DNA of 64,000 nt from CALLPQ01 sp964392325. GTDB taxonomy: Bacteria > Pseudomonadota > Alphaproteobacteria > Caulobacterales > Parvularculaceae. The position numbers were made by a program, and so were the translations under genes. Below are positions 1-9,309 of this stretch, in pieces (the stretch's first letter is position 1; the number at the start of each line of letters is the position of its first letter). Location of the stretch: positions 62,001 to 126,000 of the forward strand of contig CAYMPJ010000001.1 in NCBI GenBank assembly GCA_964392325.1. Reading direction: 5' to 3'. Under the pieces are notes generated by a model, which saw only the letters and a list, made by a program, of their open reading frames with translations, was not told the origin of the DNA and made no database searches.

Positions 1-262
1 AGGAAACCCCTTGAGAATGATTACCGGCAGATGCGGCGATCACCCCGCGTGATTTGGCATCATCATCAAGCTGCAAAAGCTTATTTAAAGCACCGCGCTG
101 TTTGAACGAGCCGGTATATTGCATACATTCAAGTTTCAGCCATAAATCAACACCGGTCAGCGCAGATAATTTTTCCGCGCGCAATAAGGGTGTGCGTATC
201 ACATGGCCTTTGATACGCTTGCTAGCATTTTCGATATCAGAATAAGCCTTACTAGCTTCCAT
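1..262 (-). CDS. threonine/serine dehydratase, 5' part (cut by window edge)
   Basis: This is the N-terminal 87 residues of a PLP-dependent threonine dehydratase (IlvA/TdcB fold), which deaminates threonine to 2-oxobutanoate. The motif GSFKQRGA carries the lysine expected to bind PLP, and ASAGNHSQG is the phosphate/substrate loop typical of this family. The ATG at 262 gives the usual short lead-in (MEASKAYSDIENASKRIKGH) before the catalytic core. The gene runs off the left edge, so the C-terminus and any ACT regulatory domain cannot be seen. Whether it is biosynthetic (ilvA) or catabolic (tdcB) is therefore open. Confidence 0.88.
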   Translation of the reverse strand, partial: MEASKAYSDIENASKRIKGHVIRTPLLRAEKLSALTGVDLWLKLECMQYTGSFKQRGALNKLLQLDDDAKSRGVIAASAGNHSQGVS

Positions 263-356
263 GTTTCAAAAATCCATTTAAAAAAAGCACAATATGGCGC
301 AAATCGCACCAAGAGCAATCATATTTTTAACGGGGAAAGCCCGACCGCCCTGAAAG

Positions 357-375
357 GACCCTCTTGCAGAGGGTC
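357..375. other. perfect 8-bp hairpin between ilvA-like and M1 peptidase genes
   Basis: GACCCTCT and AGAGGGTC form a perfect inverted repeat around a 3-base loop. It is followed on the + strand by a run of A, not T. That arrangement is wrong for an intrinsic terminator on either strand. It lies about 95 nt upstream of the dehydratase start, inside its likely leader, so a leader structure is possible. The rest of 263-550 shows no gene. Confidence 0.45.
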
Positions 376-550
376 ACAAAAAAATGCAACGCCTGATTTT
401 CCGGTTTGCCCAAACTTATTTGCCTAAACATACGGGCCTAAAAAGACTTGCCTAAACCTACTTGTATTGCTTAATTCAGGGCCTATTGTCTGTTGGAAAT
501 CAACAATATTTCCAACCTTCCTTTTATCTCATCACTCAATCGGAGACGGT

Positions 551-3037
551 ATGCGGTCAGTCGTAAATTCACTTTCCTCTTTTATTCGGCAAACTGGTCA
601 AATAGGGAGGCTGATATATGGTGTTTCTATCGCTCTCCTTTTGGTGATTCCCGCTTCCGCCTATCAATGGCCGGTCGAGCAAACCAAAGGGCACTTCAAA
701 GACAAGTTCCGGCAGTTAGAGGAAATTCTACCGACACCCAATATTTACCGAAACGCCAGCGGCGCGCCCGGTTTTGCCTATTGGCAGCAACGGGCCGATT
801 ATAAAATCGCGGTTTCACTCGATGAAGAAGCGCGGCGTATTACCGGTAGCGAGACAATCACCTACACAAATAATTCACCCGACAGCCTTGGCTATATCTG
901 GATGCAGCTCGATCAAAACCGCTTCCGCACCGATAGCCTTGCCGAGCGTTCTGCAGATTTTGGCGGTATCGGAAACCGTGCCCCGGCAACCAGCTCAGCA
1001 ACAGGGAACAAGCCGGCCCGAATTTCCTTCCGGGCATTGCGAAAGCATCAAGCCGAAAAAGATAATGAGTATGGGTTTGAAATTTCCAGCCTGACCACGG
1101 CAGATGGCAAGGCAATGGACTATACGATCGTGGGCACTTTGATGCGCATTGATTTAAAACGTCCCTTACGCCCAAAACAACAAATGACCTTCACCCTCGA
1201 TTGGGCCTTCAACATGGTTGAGGAAAACGCCGTTTCTGCGCGTTCAGGCTATGAAAAATTTGACGATGGCAATGATATTTTTCTCCTAGCCCAGTGGTAT
1301 CCACGTCTGGCGGCCTATTCCGATTATGAGGGCTGGCACAATAAAGAATTTTTAGGGCGCGGCGAATTCACCATCGAGTTCGGTGATTTTGAAGTCGACA
1401 TTACGGTTCCCGCCGATCATATCGTATCCTCTACCGGTCTTTTGCAAAACCCCGATGACGTTTTGACACAAACGCAAAAAGAACGCCTCGAGACCGCAAA
1501 AGATGCTGAGCGCCCGGTTTTTATTGTCACAGCTGATGAAGCTTTAGAGGTAGAAAAATCCAAATCCGGCGACACAAAAACCTGGAAATTTAAAGCCGAA
1601 AATGTGCGCGATTTTGCCTGGGCCTCATCGCGCAAATTTATCTGGGATGCGCAAGGCTATCAGCAAGGCGGCGATGTCATGCCTTTTGTCTGGGCAATGT
1701 CGTTTTATCCCAAGGAAGGCGAGCCCCTATGGTCGCGTTACTCGACCCAGGCGGTCATCCACACAATGGAAATCTATTCGCGGATGAGTTTTGATTATCC
1801 CTATCCCACATCTCAATCTGTAAACGGTCCGGTTGGCGGGATGGAATATCCCATGATCACCTTTAATGGTCCGCGCACTGAGCTACAAGATGATGGAGAA
1901 CGCACCTATTCCTACGCAGAAAAGCGGTTCCTGATTGGCGTTGTTATCCATGAAATAGGGCACGTCTATTTTCCCATGATCGTCAATTCCGATGAACGTC
2001 AATGGACGTGGATGGATGAGGGGATGAATACATTCTTGCAATTTATTGCCGAGCAGGAATGGGACCCTGGATATCGCTCCCGCCGGGGAGAACCTCGATG
2101 GATGGTGGATTATATGAAATCCACAAATCAGGTGCCCATTATGACCAATTCAGAAAGCATTTTGCAATTTGGCAATAATGCTTACGGAAAACCGGCCACG
2201 GCGTTTAACATTTTACGCGAGACCATTATGGGGCGCGAATTATTTGATTTTGCTTTCAAGTCATTTGCAAACCGTTGGAAATTTAAACGCCCCACACCTT
2301 CCGATTTTTTCCGTTCGATGGAAGATGCCTCTGGCGTTGATCTCGATTGGTTCTGGCATGGCTGGTTTTACACCACCGATCATGTGGATATTTCAATCGA
2401 TAACATAACCAAAATGCGTATCGATACCCAGGATCCAGATATTGAATTTAAATTACTGGAAGAAGAAGAACTTAAAGCGCCTCTCTCTTTAACCAATGAG
2501 CGTAATAAGCAGGAGAAAAAACGGTTCCGGCTAGAGGATAAACCCTGGTTAAAAGATTTTTATGACAATAATAGCCCCTATCTCGTCACCAATAAAAATC
2601 GCAATAGCTACAAATCTTTTCTTGATGATCTGGAAGATTGGGAACGCACTGCGCTGGAACGCGCGATTAAAGAAAATGAAAACTACTATGTCCTGAATTT
2701 CTCCAATAGAGGCGGCCTTGTTATGCCGATCATTTTGGAGATCACCTATATGGACGATACAAAAGAGATATATCGCATCCCGGCGGAAATCTGGCGCCGC
2801 AATCATCGCCATGTCAGTAAGCTGCTTATTCGGCCCAAAGAAATCAAAGATGTCGTTCTCGATCCGCGCCTTGAAACCGCAGATGTTGATTTGAATAATA
2901 ATTACTATCCAAGACGCATTTTACCGTCACGCATTGAAGCGTATAAAAGCAATACCAAGCCCCCGCTTGCCAATCGTGATCTTATTCAAGATGTAAAAAC
3001 AAAATTGAAAACAGATGATGACAAAAATGCAGAATAA
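551..3037 (+). CDS. exported M1-family metallopeptidase
   Basis: This is a zinc aminopeptidase-like protein of family M1, 828 residues from the ATG at 551. That start has GGAGA just upstream and gives a signal peptide (hydrophobic stretch ending in IPASA). A TTG 84 nt upstream would also be in frame but puts a poor leader in front. The active site HEIGH is at about residues 467-471, with the third zinc ligand Glu at about 490 (MDEG), matching HEXXH-X18-E. GGMEYP stands where classical M1 enzymes have GAMEN, which suggests altered peptide N-terminus recognition. It probably acts in the periplasm or at the cell surface. The next gene overlaps its 3' end, suggesting a two-gene operon. Confidence 0.9.
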   Translation: MRSVVNSLSSFIRQTGQIGRLIYGVSIALLLVIPASAYQWPVEQTKGHFKDKFRQLEEILPTPNIYRNASGAPGFAYWQQRADYKIAVSLDEEARRITGSETITYTNNSPDSLGYIWMQLDQNRFRTDSLAERSADFGGIGNRAPATSSATGNKPARISFRALRKHQAEKDNEYGFEISSLTTADGKAMDYTIVGTLMRIDLKRPLRPKQQMTFTLDWAFNMVEENAVSARSGYEKFDDGNDIFLLAQWYPRLAAYSDYEGWHNKEFLGRGEFTIEFGDFEVDITVPADHIVSSTGLLQNPDDVLTQTQKERLETAKDAERPVFIVTADEALEVEKSKSGDTKTWKFKAENVRDFAWASSRKFIWDAQGYQQGGDVMPFVWAMSFYPKEGEPLWSRYSTQAVIHTMEIYSRMSFDYPYPTSQSVNGPVGGMEYPMITFNGPRTELQDDGERTYSYAEKRFLIGVVIHEIGHVYFPMIVNSDERQWTWMDEGMNTFLQFIAEQEWDPGYRSRRGEPRWMVDYMKSTNQVPIMTNSESILQFGNNAYGKPATAFNILRETIMGRELFDFAFKSFANRWKFKRPTPSDFFRSMEDASGVDLDWFWHGWFYTTDHVDISIDNITKMRIDTQDPDIEFKLLEEEELKAPLSLTNERNKQEKKRFRLEDKPWLKDFYDNNSPYLVTNKNRNSYKSFLDDLEDWERTALERAIKENENYYVLNFSNRGGLVMPIILEITYMDDTKEIYRIPAEIWRRNHRHVSKLLIRPKEIKDVVLDPRLETADVDLNNNYYPRRILPSRIEAYKSNTKPPLANRDLIQDVKTKLKTDDDKNAE

Positions 3038-3584
3038 ATTTTCAATACGCCTCGTTAAAATATTCTTATTATTTTGTACCGGGCTGTTTGCTGGCCTGTT
3101 ACCAGCACATAGCCATGAGCAAAAAACCGCGATTACGAAAATTTTGTTCAATGATAAAACCGGTAATATTGAAGTTTCCCATCGTTTGAATGTTCATGAC
3201 GCGGAACATGCAGTGCAAAATTTTTGGGGCACCGCTGATTTGATAAGTGATCCAGAGGATATGGATAATCTTGCGCTTTATGTCCGCTCTAATTTTATAT
3301 TGCGCGCAGGCAAGAAAATCCTCGAACCCAACCCTGTTGGTCATGAAATTGACGGACCTTATGTCTGGATTTACGATGAACTGGAAATCCCAAAAAAGCG
3401 CATGAAATCGCTGACCATCGAAAATTACATCCTGCGTGATGTCTGGGAGGCACAATCCAACCTTGTGAATATTGAATTGGGAAAATTTCGTGCTTCGGAA
3501 AATTTTACGGGCGATGATACCGCCAAGCTCATTGAATTAAAAAAGCCAAAGCCACCGAGCAAAATCGCTTCGAAAAACAAATAA
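3015..3584 (+). CDS. DUF6702-like exported protein, coupled to the M1 peptidase
   Basis: This is a protein of about 189 residues with a signal sequence (hydrophobic stretch ending GLLPAHSH) and a small beta-rich body beginning with TKILFNDKTGNIEVSHRLN. That pattern resembles DUF6702 proteins, which often follow M1 peptidases and whose function is unknown. The start overlaps the last 23 nt of the peptidase gene. ATG codons at 3015, 3018 and 3027 are all possible and none has a strong ribosome-binding site, which fits translational coupling. The C-terminus is lysine-rich (KKPKPPSKIASKNK). The family call is from pattern memory and is moderate. Confidence 0.7.
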   Translation: MMTKMQNKFSIRLVKIFLLFCTGLFAGLLPAHSHEQKTAITKILFNDKTGNIEVSHRLNVHDAEHAVQNFWGTADLISDPEDMDNLALYVRSNFILRAGKKILEPNPVGHEIDGPYVWIYDELEIPKKRMKSLTIENYILRDVWEAQSNLVNIELGKFRASENFTGDDTAKLIELKKPKPPSKIASKNK

Positions 3585-3618
3585 TTCTTCATGAAGCTAA
3601 TTTTCATGATGCTTATGT

Positions 3619-3921
3619 TTAGTCTTTTTTCTCGTTAAGGCGTTCTTCTTCATATTGAATGCCAAATCCAATAATCATTCGCCACAAACTCTCCGCCATT
3701 TCCGGCGGTAATCCTTTTTCTTTTGAACGCTTCCCAACTTTGGTGACAACCTCTTTATTGCGCCAGGGAACGGATGCTTCTTCAGGCGTGCGTTTAAAAA
3801 ACCAGGCGCGGTCAACATATCCCCAGCGCTCCGCCAGCAAATCGACAAGTGCACGGTCTAACCGGTCAATCTCGGTGCGTACATCTTCCATGTTGGCACA
3901 TTCTTCGGGCGTTTTTGGCAT
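3619..3921 (-). CDS. chorismate mutase, AroQ type
   Basis: This is a 100-residue all-helical protein matching monofunctional AroQ chorismate mutases, which rearrange chorismate to prephenate for Phe/Tyr synthesis. Visible signs are the N-terminal helix with VRTEIDRLDRALVDLLAERW, the active-site region around KRTPEE, and the C-terminal helix MAESLWRMIIGFGIQYEEERL. The start has AAGGGG at a good distance. It stands alone between oppositely oriented genes. Isochorismate-pyruvate lyase (PchB) has the same fold, but no siderophore genes are nearby, so chorismate mutase is preferred. Confidence 0.85.
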   Translation of the reverse strand: MPKTPEECANMEDVRTEIDRLDRALVDLLAERWGYVDRAWFFKRTPEEASVPWRNKEVVTKVGKRSKEKGLPPEMAESLWRMIIGFGIQYEEERLNEKKD

Positions 3922-4058
3922 GTCGCATCCCCTTTTGCTAAAATCTCGTCATGTCACAATGGTGATCTAGCCGAGTACACCCAAAAGCGCAAACAGGCAA
4001 TATTTTGTATTTCATCGCAAGCACTCTATGATCGCAAACTCATCTTGAGGAGAGTTTT

Positions 4059-4412
4059 ATGACTTATATTGACGGATATGTTGTTGCTGTTCCCACTGCA
4101 AACAAACAGACTTTTATCGATCATGCCAAGCTGTTTGATGCTTTGTTTAAAGAATATGGCGCGTTGCGGGTGATGGAATGCTGGGGGGATGATGTCCCTG
4201 AGGGTTCAGTTACAGATTTCAATCGCGCCGTGCAGGCCAAAGATGATGAGACCATTGTTTTTTCATGGGTTGAATGGCCCGATAAAGCCACCCGAAACGA
4301 GGCCATGGATAAAATGATGAAAGACCCGCGCATGGAAGGCGCGGATCAATCTATGCCATTTGACGGCAAGCGCATGATCTTTGGCGGGTTTGACGCCGTT
4401 ATTGAGTTATAA
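4059..4412 (+). CDS. DUF1428 family protein (YbaA-like)
   Basis: This is a 117-residue protein that follows the DUF1428 pattern throughout: an N-terminal YIDGYVVAVP, a central MECWGDDVPEG and a C-terminal MPFDGKRMIFGGF. DUF1428 proteins adopt a dimeric alpha/beta-barrel (ferredoxin-like) fold and have no established function. The ATG at 4059 is preceded by GAGGAGAG at ideal spacing. The gene converges on the M28 peptidase gene with only 33 nt between stop codons. Confidence 0.88.
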   Translation: MTYIDGYVVAVPTANKQTFIDHAKLFDALFKEYGALRVMECWGDDVPEGSVTDFNRAVQAKDDETIVFSWVEWPDKATRNEAMDKMMKDPRMEGADQSMPFDGKRMIFGGFDAVIEL

Positions 4413-4445
4413 CCCTGGCGCAAAGCCTATGAAATATTGGCGCGC

Positions 4446-6233
4446 TTAATTTGCTCGTTGAGCATCGCGAAGGGCACGGAACTCATTGCCTTCATACCAG
4501 TTTGGCCAAACATCCGTATACGCCATCATTGCGCCGGTTTCATAGAACAATTCCAGAGACTGTACCATCCCGTTCATATCCCAATCGGGTGAATATTCAT
4601 CGCTCGGTTTATGGTAGCGATCTTTGGTATAGCCCGCACTAAAAGCCAGCCCGGCCGCTTCGCCCCCTTCAACAAAATCGATGCCGCTATCGGAATAAAT
4701 CATTGGGACACCTTTTTTCGAAAGAGAGATATGATCGGAGCGATAGAAAAACCCTTTTTCCGGCTCCGCATCGGGGCGTAAATAGAGCCCGCGTTCTGAA
4801 GCGGCTAATTCCATCAAATCCTCCAGTTCGGAGGAGCCGTGGCCAATCACAATAATATCTTTCGTCAAAGGCGTTGGCAAAATAGCGTCAATATTAATCC
4901 CGCCAACGATATTTTTAAAAGGCACTAAAGGGGCCTCGCCGAAATAGGCCGAGCCAAGAAGGCCGGATTCTTCTGCGGTGACAGCCAGAAACATAACAGA
5001 ACGCTCAGGCTGTTTTGAATTTCCCATAAATGCCTCGGCAATTGATAATATCCCGGCTGTACCTGTGGCATTGTCAACAGCGCCATTGGAAACCACATCG
5101 CCGCTGCCTTCTGCCGTACCCAGATGATCCCAATGTCCCATATACAGTATATATTCATCAGGGCGGGTTGTTCCGGGAATAACGCCAACCACATTGGCTG
5201 AATTACTACGGCGAATTGTATTATTGATTTCGCCGTTCGCTTTGAGGCCAGACAATACGGTAGGTTTAAAAGAACCGCTGGAGGCGGCTTGCGTCTGGGC
5301 ATCAAAATCAAGACCGGCTCGGGTAAACCAATCACGGGCGACGCTTTCTTGCACCCACCCTTCGAGAGGAACACGGCCAGCCCCAGCGTCGGGTCGTTCC
5401 AGATCAAGCTGCGGACCGGACCAACTGCCCGAGACAACACCCCATCCATAAGAGGCTGGTGCAGTTTGGTGAATAACAATCGCAGCCGCCGCGCCCTGAC
5501 GGGCTGCTTCTTCAAATTTATAGGTCCAACGCCCATAATAGGTCATGGAACGACCGTTAAAGAGGTCAGGGTTTTGCGTCGCATAGCCCGGATCATTGAC
5601 GAGCATCACCACAGTTTTACCAGCCACATCCAGTCCGGCATAATCATCCCAGCCATATTCAGGGGCAACGACGCCATAGCCGACAAAAACCATTTCACTA
5701 TCGTCAAAGCTGACATTTTGCGTAACCTGCTTGGTCCAGAACATTACTTCCGGCCCATATTCAAGGGGTTGGCCATTAACAGCAAAACTTGAAGTTTCAG
5801 GATCAGCCGTCAATTCAACCAATGGTACTTCCTGCTCATAGCTATCGCCGTTTCCGGGTTTAAGACCGATCGCCTTCATTTCCTCCATCAAATAATTTCT
5901 GGTCTTTGTGCCCCCGGATGTCGCTGGTGCGCGCCCCTCAAACTCGTCAGAGGCTAGGGTTGCTATACGCTGGCGCAATTGCTGCTCGTTAATGCTGGCT
6001 TTTTCTATACCAAACAGGGTTTTACTCACGGGCTGCGCCGGAGCAGCAATCTCGGTGGGCGCGCTTTCTGGCTCTTTGGGTTGATCGGTATTTGTCTCCC
6101 CGCCGCTACAAGCCATGACCGACCCGCATAACATAAGCGCGGCAACGCTTTTGCCCAAAATCCGGGAGAAATCCCGGCAATCGGATTTGAGGAAAGGTCT
6201 TGTTTTTTCAGCTTGAGAATGCGGATAAATCAT
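4446..6233 (-). CDS. M28-family metallopeptidase, lipoprotein, with PA-like insertion
   Basis: This is a zinc aminopeptidase of family M28. From the ATG at 6233 (AAAGG at good spacing) it has 595 residues. An upstream in-frame ATG at 6290 lacks a ribosome-binding site. A signal peptide with lipobox-like VMAC followed by Ser-Gly-rich linker suggests an outer-membrane or periplasmic lipoprotein. A protease-associated (PA) domain lies between an N-terminal part and the catalytic core. Core ligands are visible: GHWDHLG (His), DNATGTAG (Asp), TAEESGLLG (Glu pair) and SDHISL (His). The order matches two-zinc M28 peptidases. The exact substrate is unknown; it probably trims peptides outside the cytoplasm. 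Confidence 0.9.
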   Translation of the reverse strand: MIYPHSQAEKTRPFLKSDCRDFSRILGKSVAALMLCGSVMACSGGETNTDQPKEPESAPTEIAAPAQPVSKTLFGIEKASINEQQLRQRIATLASDEFEGRAPATSGGTKTRNYLMEEMKAIGLKPGNGDSYEQEVPLVELTADPETSSFAVNGQPLEYGPEVMFWTKQVTQNVSFDDSEMVFVGYGVVAPEYGWDDYAGLDVAGKTVVMLVNDPGYATQNPDLFNGRSMTYYGRWTYKFEEAARQGAAAAIVIHQTAPASYGWGVVSGSWSGPQLDLERPDAGAGRVPLEGWVQESVARDWFTRAGLDFDAQTQAASSGSFKPTVLSGLKANGEINNTIRRSNSANVVGVIPGTTRPDEYILYMGHWDHLGTAEGSGDVVSNGAVDNATGTAGILSIAEAFMGNSKQPERSVMFLAVTAEESGLLGSAYFGEAPLVPFKNIVGGINIDAILPTPLTKDIIVIGHGSSELEDLMELAASERGLYLRPDAEPEKGFFYRSDHISLSKKGVPMIYSDSGIDFVEGGEAAGLAFSAGYTKDRYHKPSDEYSPDWDMNGMVQSLELFYETGAMMAYTDVWPNWYEGNEFRALRDAQRAN

Positions 6234-6371
6234 AGAAATCAGCCTTTTTGTCAAAATAGTCAGATCAGTCAGTTTGGAGTGATCATTCAAAATTCAATGT
6301 TTAATTTTGCCTTATAACACAAGTAAACGTCAATTGGGCAATGAGTAACGATTAGAGGTTCCTGAAAATTT

Positions 6372-7493
6372 TTATAAAACTACAACCCGCGCCTCGGCTG
6401 CTGGCACATCCCCGCGCAAAGCCTCGCGGTAGACATTTTCAATTTCTCCAACGCCTTTTGAATGGCTGATTTTTTGCCATTCGCGCGTGCGCATTGATGT
6501 TTTATACCAGAACTCACCCGCTTTGGCCTCAAAAACACCGGGCCCCCATTCTGCGGCGCGTTTTTGAATATGGCTTGGTGCAAAAAACATCGCGCTGCGT
6601 TCTGAAATGAAATTTGGCCCCATCTTGTTGCTGTCATAATGGGTCAAACCCACATTAGCGCAGTAACGCATCTGATCACCCAGCGCGCCATGAAGATCGC
6701 TAAGCACTTGCCCATTGCCGGACATGTCAACGATAACGCTGGGGCGCGATGTATCTATCCCGGAGAGTTGGTCATAGGTAAGCACCTGATCATATAGCCC
6801 GCATGCTTCGACCATCTGCCGATTTTCAGAAGAGGTAAAACCAACCAGATGCGGCGCATTCTTATCATCACTAAGCGCATAAGCCAAACCAAGAGCCGTC
6901 TTGCTCGAAGCACTTGGTATGATCACCTGTCCATTGGCGTCCTGGCTGGCACCAAACCATTTATTATCAATCAAGAAATCATAAAGACAAAATGATGTCG
7001 CATAGAGAGGCATTAACAAAACCCGCTCATCATCTGTATCGGTGGTGTAATTTTCCTCCGCATTCAGACGGTTATAATTATTGTATACCGCAGGCAGGCT
7101 CGCACGATGCTCTGATCCATCCAGAAATCGCTCCTGTTTTATTTTTTCAGGCTTTAAAACCAAATGGGAGCCCATTGGAAAATATCCATATAGACGCTCG
7201 CCTTCCTCGACACCAGCGCAGCGACTTTCCTCGACAACGCCAATTCCCCAGACGGGAATAACACCCCACTTATTATCTGCATCTGTTTTTGCATCCGGGT
7301 TAAAAGTCGGAAAAAATTTCCAGTAGCCAATGCGTCCCCCCACCACGCCATAACTGATATTATTGGCTGTAAAAGCAAAACGCTCGATCCTGACACTGAT
7401 CTCCCCTTGGGCAATCCCGGGCGCTTGCTTACTGGCCAATTGCGCTTTTTCCAAATCGTTTTTTATAACCTCGAACTGATGCCATTTTTCCAT
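6372..7493 (-). CDS. DUF2855 family protein
   Basis: This is a 373-residue protein that I recognise as DUF2855, a poorly characterised family distantly related to medium-chain reductases. Signs are FTANNISYGVVGGRIGYWKFFP near the N-terminus (shown in part: NNISYGVVG), a central SSASSKTALGLAY segment and a C-terminal FWYKTSMRTREW. The start has GAGAGG upstream. It is transcribed away from the BCCT transporter, sharing a 200-bp promoter region with it, so it may be co-regulated with the DMSP genes. No reaction is established for the family. Confidence 0.82.
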   Translation of the reverse strand: MEKWHQFEVIKNDLEKAQLASKQAPGIAQGEISVRIERFAFTANNISYGVVGGRIGYWKFFPTFNPDAKTDADNKWGVIPVWGIGVVEESRCAGVEEGERLYGYFPMGSHLVLKPEKIKQERFLDGSEHRASLPAVYNNYNRLNAEENYTTDTDDERVLLMPLYATSFCLYDFLIDNKWFGASQDANGQVIIPSASSKTALGLAYALSDDKNAPHLVGFTSSENRQMVEACGLYDQVLTYDQLSGIDTSRPSVIVDMSGNGQVLSDLHGALGDQMRYCANVGLTHYDSNKMGPNFISERSAMFFAPSHIQKRAAEWGPGVFEAKAGEFWYKTSMRTREWQKISHSKGVGEIENVYREALRGDVPAAEARVVVL

Positions 7494-7694
7494 AAAAAAA
7501 TCCTCTCATTTGCCGACACTATGGTGGCCTCGCCCCCAAAACACCATTCAAAAAGACAGTTATGAAGGACTCTTTGCAAAAGATCCGTACGGTTTGAACA
7601 TTCGACAATACTGGTCTGATCGGTTAGGGTTAAGAATGCGGTTATTTGGTTATTTGGTTATTTAAAGTAGAGTGCATTTTGAAATAGGTAGGAT
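7494..7694. promoter_or_regulatory. divergent promoter region with 8-bp tandem repeat
   Basis: This is the shared upstream region of the DUF2855 gene and the BCCT transporter gene. GGTTATTT occurs three times in direct tandem at 7640-7663, ending 31 nt before the transporter start. I see no clear -35/-10 pair. The repeat could be a regulator site or a slippage-prone spacer between promoter and start. Confidence 0.5.
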
Positions 7695-9281
7695 ATGAAA
7701 AAAAAGAATATAACCGCCGCTTATAAATCCCATCACAAAATTGGCCAAGACAACATCAAGATATTGGGGTTAGATGCCCATAATCCGGTTTTCTTTTCAT
7801 GTGCAGGGCTAACGCTCCTATTTGTTGCCCTGACCTTGTTATTTCCAGAAGCGATGGACAGCAATATATTTGAAGCCAAACAGTTTACATTGCATAATTT
7901 CGACTGGTTACTTTCTTTCACCTTAGTCGTTGAGCTGATCGTAATCGTCGGCATTGCCCTCTCCCCCCTCGGCAATATTCGTCTGGGCGGACAAGACTGT
8001 AAACCTGATTTTGGACTGGCCTCATGGGTTGCGATGTTATTTGCTGCCGGTGTCGGAAGTGGCTACATGTTTTATGGTGCCGCCGAGCCCTTATCCTATT
8101 ATACCAATGCATCGGGCATACCGTTGGACGCAATTCCCGAAACCGATGCCGCAAAACGTCTTGCTCTTTCAGCCTCTATTGCCCATTGGGGAATTTTAGG
8201 ATGGGCCGTATACACAATGATGGGCCTATCCTTTGCCTTTTTTAATTATAATAAAGGTCTTCCTCTTTCCATTCGTTCCGCTTTCTATCCTTTACTTGGG
8301 GAACGCATTTGGGGATGGCCCGGGCATGTAATTGATATCTTCTCCGTTGTAGCCACTATTTTTGGCACATCGACCACACTCGGACTTGGCGCCACACAAG
8401 TTAGCGGCGGGCTGAGTTATTTATTCGGGGTTAGCGCCTCAATCTATATACAATTGCTGTTCATCCTTGTCATAAGCGCTATCGCTATCTTTTCGGTCGT
8501 TCGCGGAATTGATGGCGGCATAAAATTGCTTAGCAATATCAATATCGCCATGGGTTTTTTCTTGCTGATATTTGTGATTATTGCGGGTCCTACGATCGCA
8601 ATTTTTTCCGGGTTTGGCGTAAATATCAAAAACTACCTGCTTGATCTACCCCGCCTTACAAACTGGATTGGCCGCGAGGATAAAGATTTCTTTTTTGGCT
8701 GGACTATATTCTATTGGGCATGGTGGATCGCATGGGCCCCTTTTATCGGCATGTTCATAGCCCGGATTTCGAAGGGGAGAACAATACGCGAGTTCAATCT
8801 TGTCGCGCTCAGCGCACCGCTTATTATCGGGGTAATTTGGTTTACCGCTTTTGGCGAAACAGCTATTCAACAATATAACAACAAACTCGGTGACATTGCC
8901 GATGGCGCGGGCAATCTGTCTCTTATCCTATTTTACATGCTGGATAATCTACCCTTTGCAACCCTCACATCCATCTTGTCTTTATTACTCATACTGATTT
9001 TCATCACAACATCTATTGATTCAGGCGCTCTGGTTATTGACAGTATCACCGCAGGGGGGAAGACTAATACCCCGACAGCTCAAAAAGTGTTCTGGGTATT
9101 GATGTTAGGGGTTACGGCGAGTGTACTTCTTTATATTGGCGGTAACAAAGCCCTTGGCACTCTTCAGGCCGGGACGATCGTTGCGGCACTGCCCTTTTCG
9201 GTTATTTTGCTGGTCGGGAGTTTTAGTTTGATATTAGGGCTCGTCAATGAGCATCGTTGGCTCAAGTCCCAAAAAGAATAA
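7695..9281 (+). CDS. BCCT-family transporter, probable DMSP/betaine uptake
   Basis: This is a 528-residue membrane protein of the betaine-carnitine-choline transporter family, which moves quaternary ammonium or sulfonium compounds with Na+ or H+. About twelve hydrophobic segments are visible. The family signature lies around residues 330-375: a Trp-rich segment with FYWAWWIAWAPFIGMFIARI followed by SKGRTIREF. The Trp-rich stretch forms the aromatic cage for the onium group. The next gene is dmdA, with only about 28 nt between them, so DMSP is the likely main substrate; this is inference from position. Glycine betaine uptake is an alternative or additional role. Confidence 0.92.
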   Translation: MKKKNITAAYKSHHKIGQDNIKILGLDAHNPVFFSCAGLTLLFVALTLLFPEAMDSNIFEAKQFTLHNFDWLLSFTLVVELIVIVGIALSPLGNIRLGGQDCKPDFGLASWVAMLFAAGVGSGYMFYGAAEPLSYYTNASGIPLDAIPETDAAKRLALSASIAHWGILGWAVYTMMGLSFAFFNYNKGLPLSIRSAFYPLLGERIWGWPGHVIDIFSVVATIFGTSTTLGLGATQVSGGLSYLFGVSASIYIQLLFILVISAIAIFSVVRGIDGGIKLLSNINIAMGFFLLIFVIIAGPTIAIFSGFGVNIKNYLLDLPRLTNWIGREDKDFFFGWTIFYWAWWIAWAPFIGMFIARISKGRTIREFNLVALSAPLIIGVIWFTAFGETAIQQYNNKLGDIADGAGNLSLILFYMLDNLPFATLTSILSLLLILIFITTSIDSGALVIDSITAGGKTNTPTAQKVFWVLMLGVTASVLLYIGGNKALGTLQAGTIVAALPFSVILLVGSFSLILGLVNEHRWLKSQKE

Positions 9282-9309
9282 GAACAAAAATAAGAATAAG
9301 GATTTTGCA

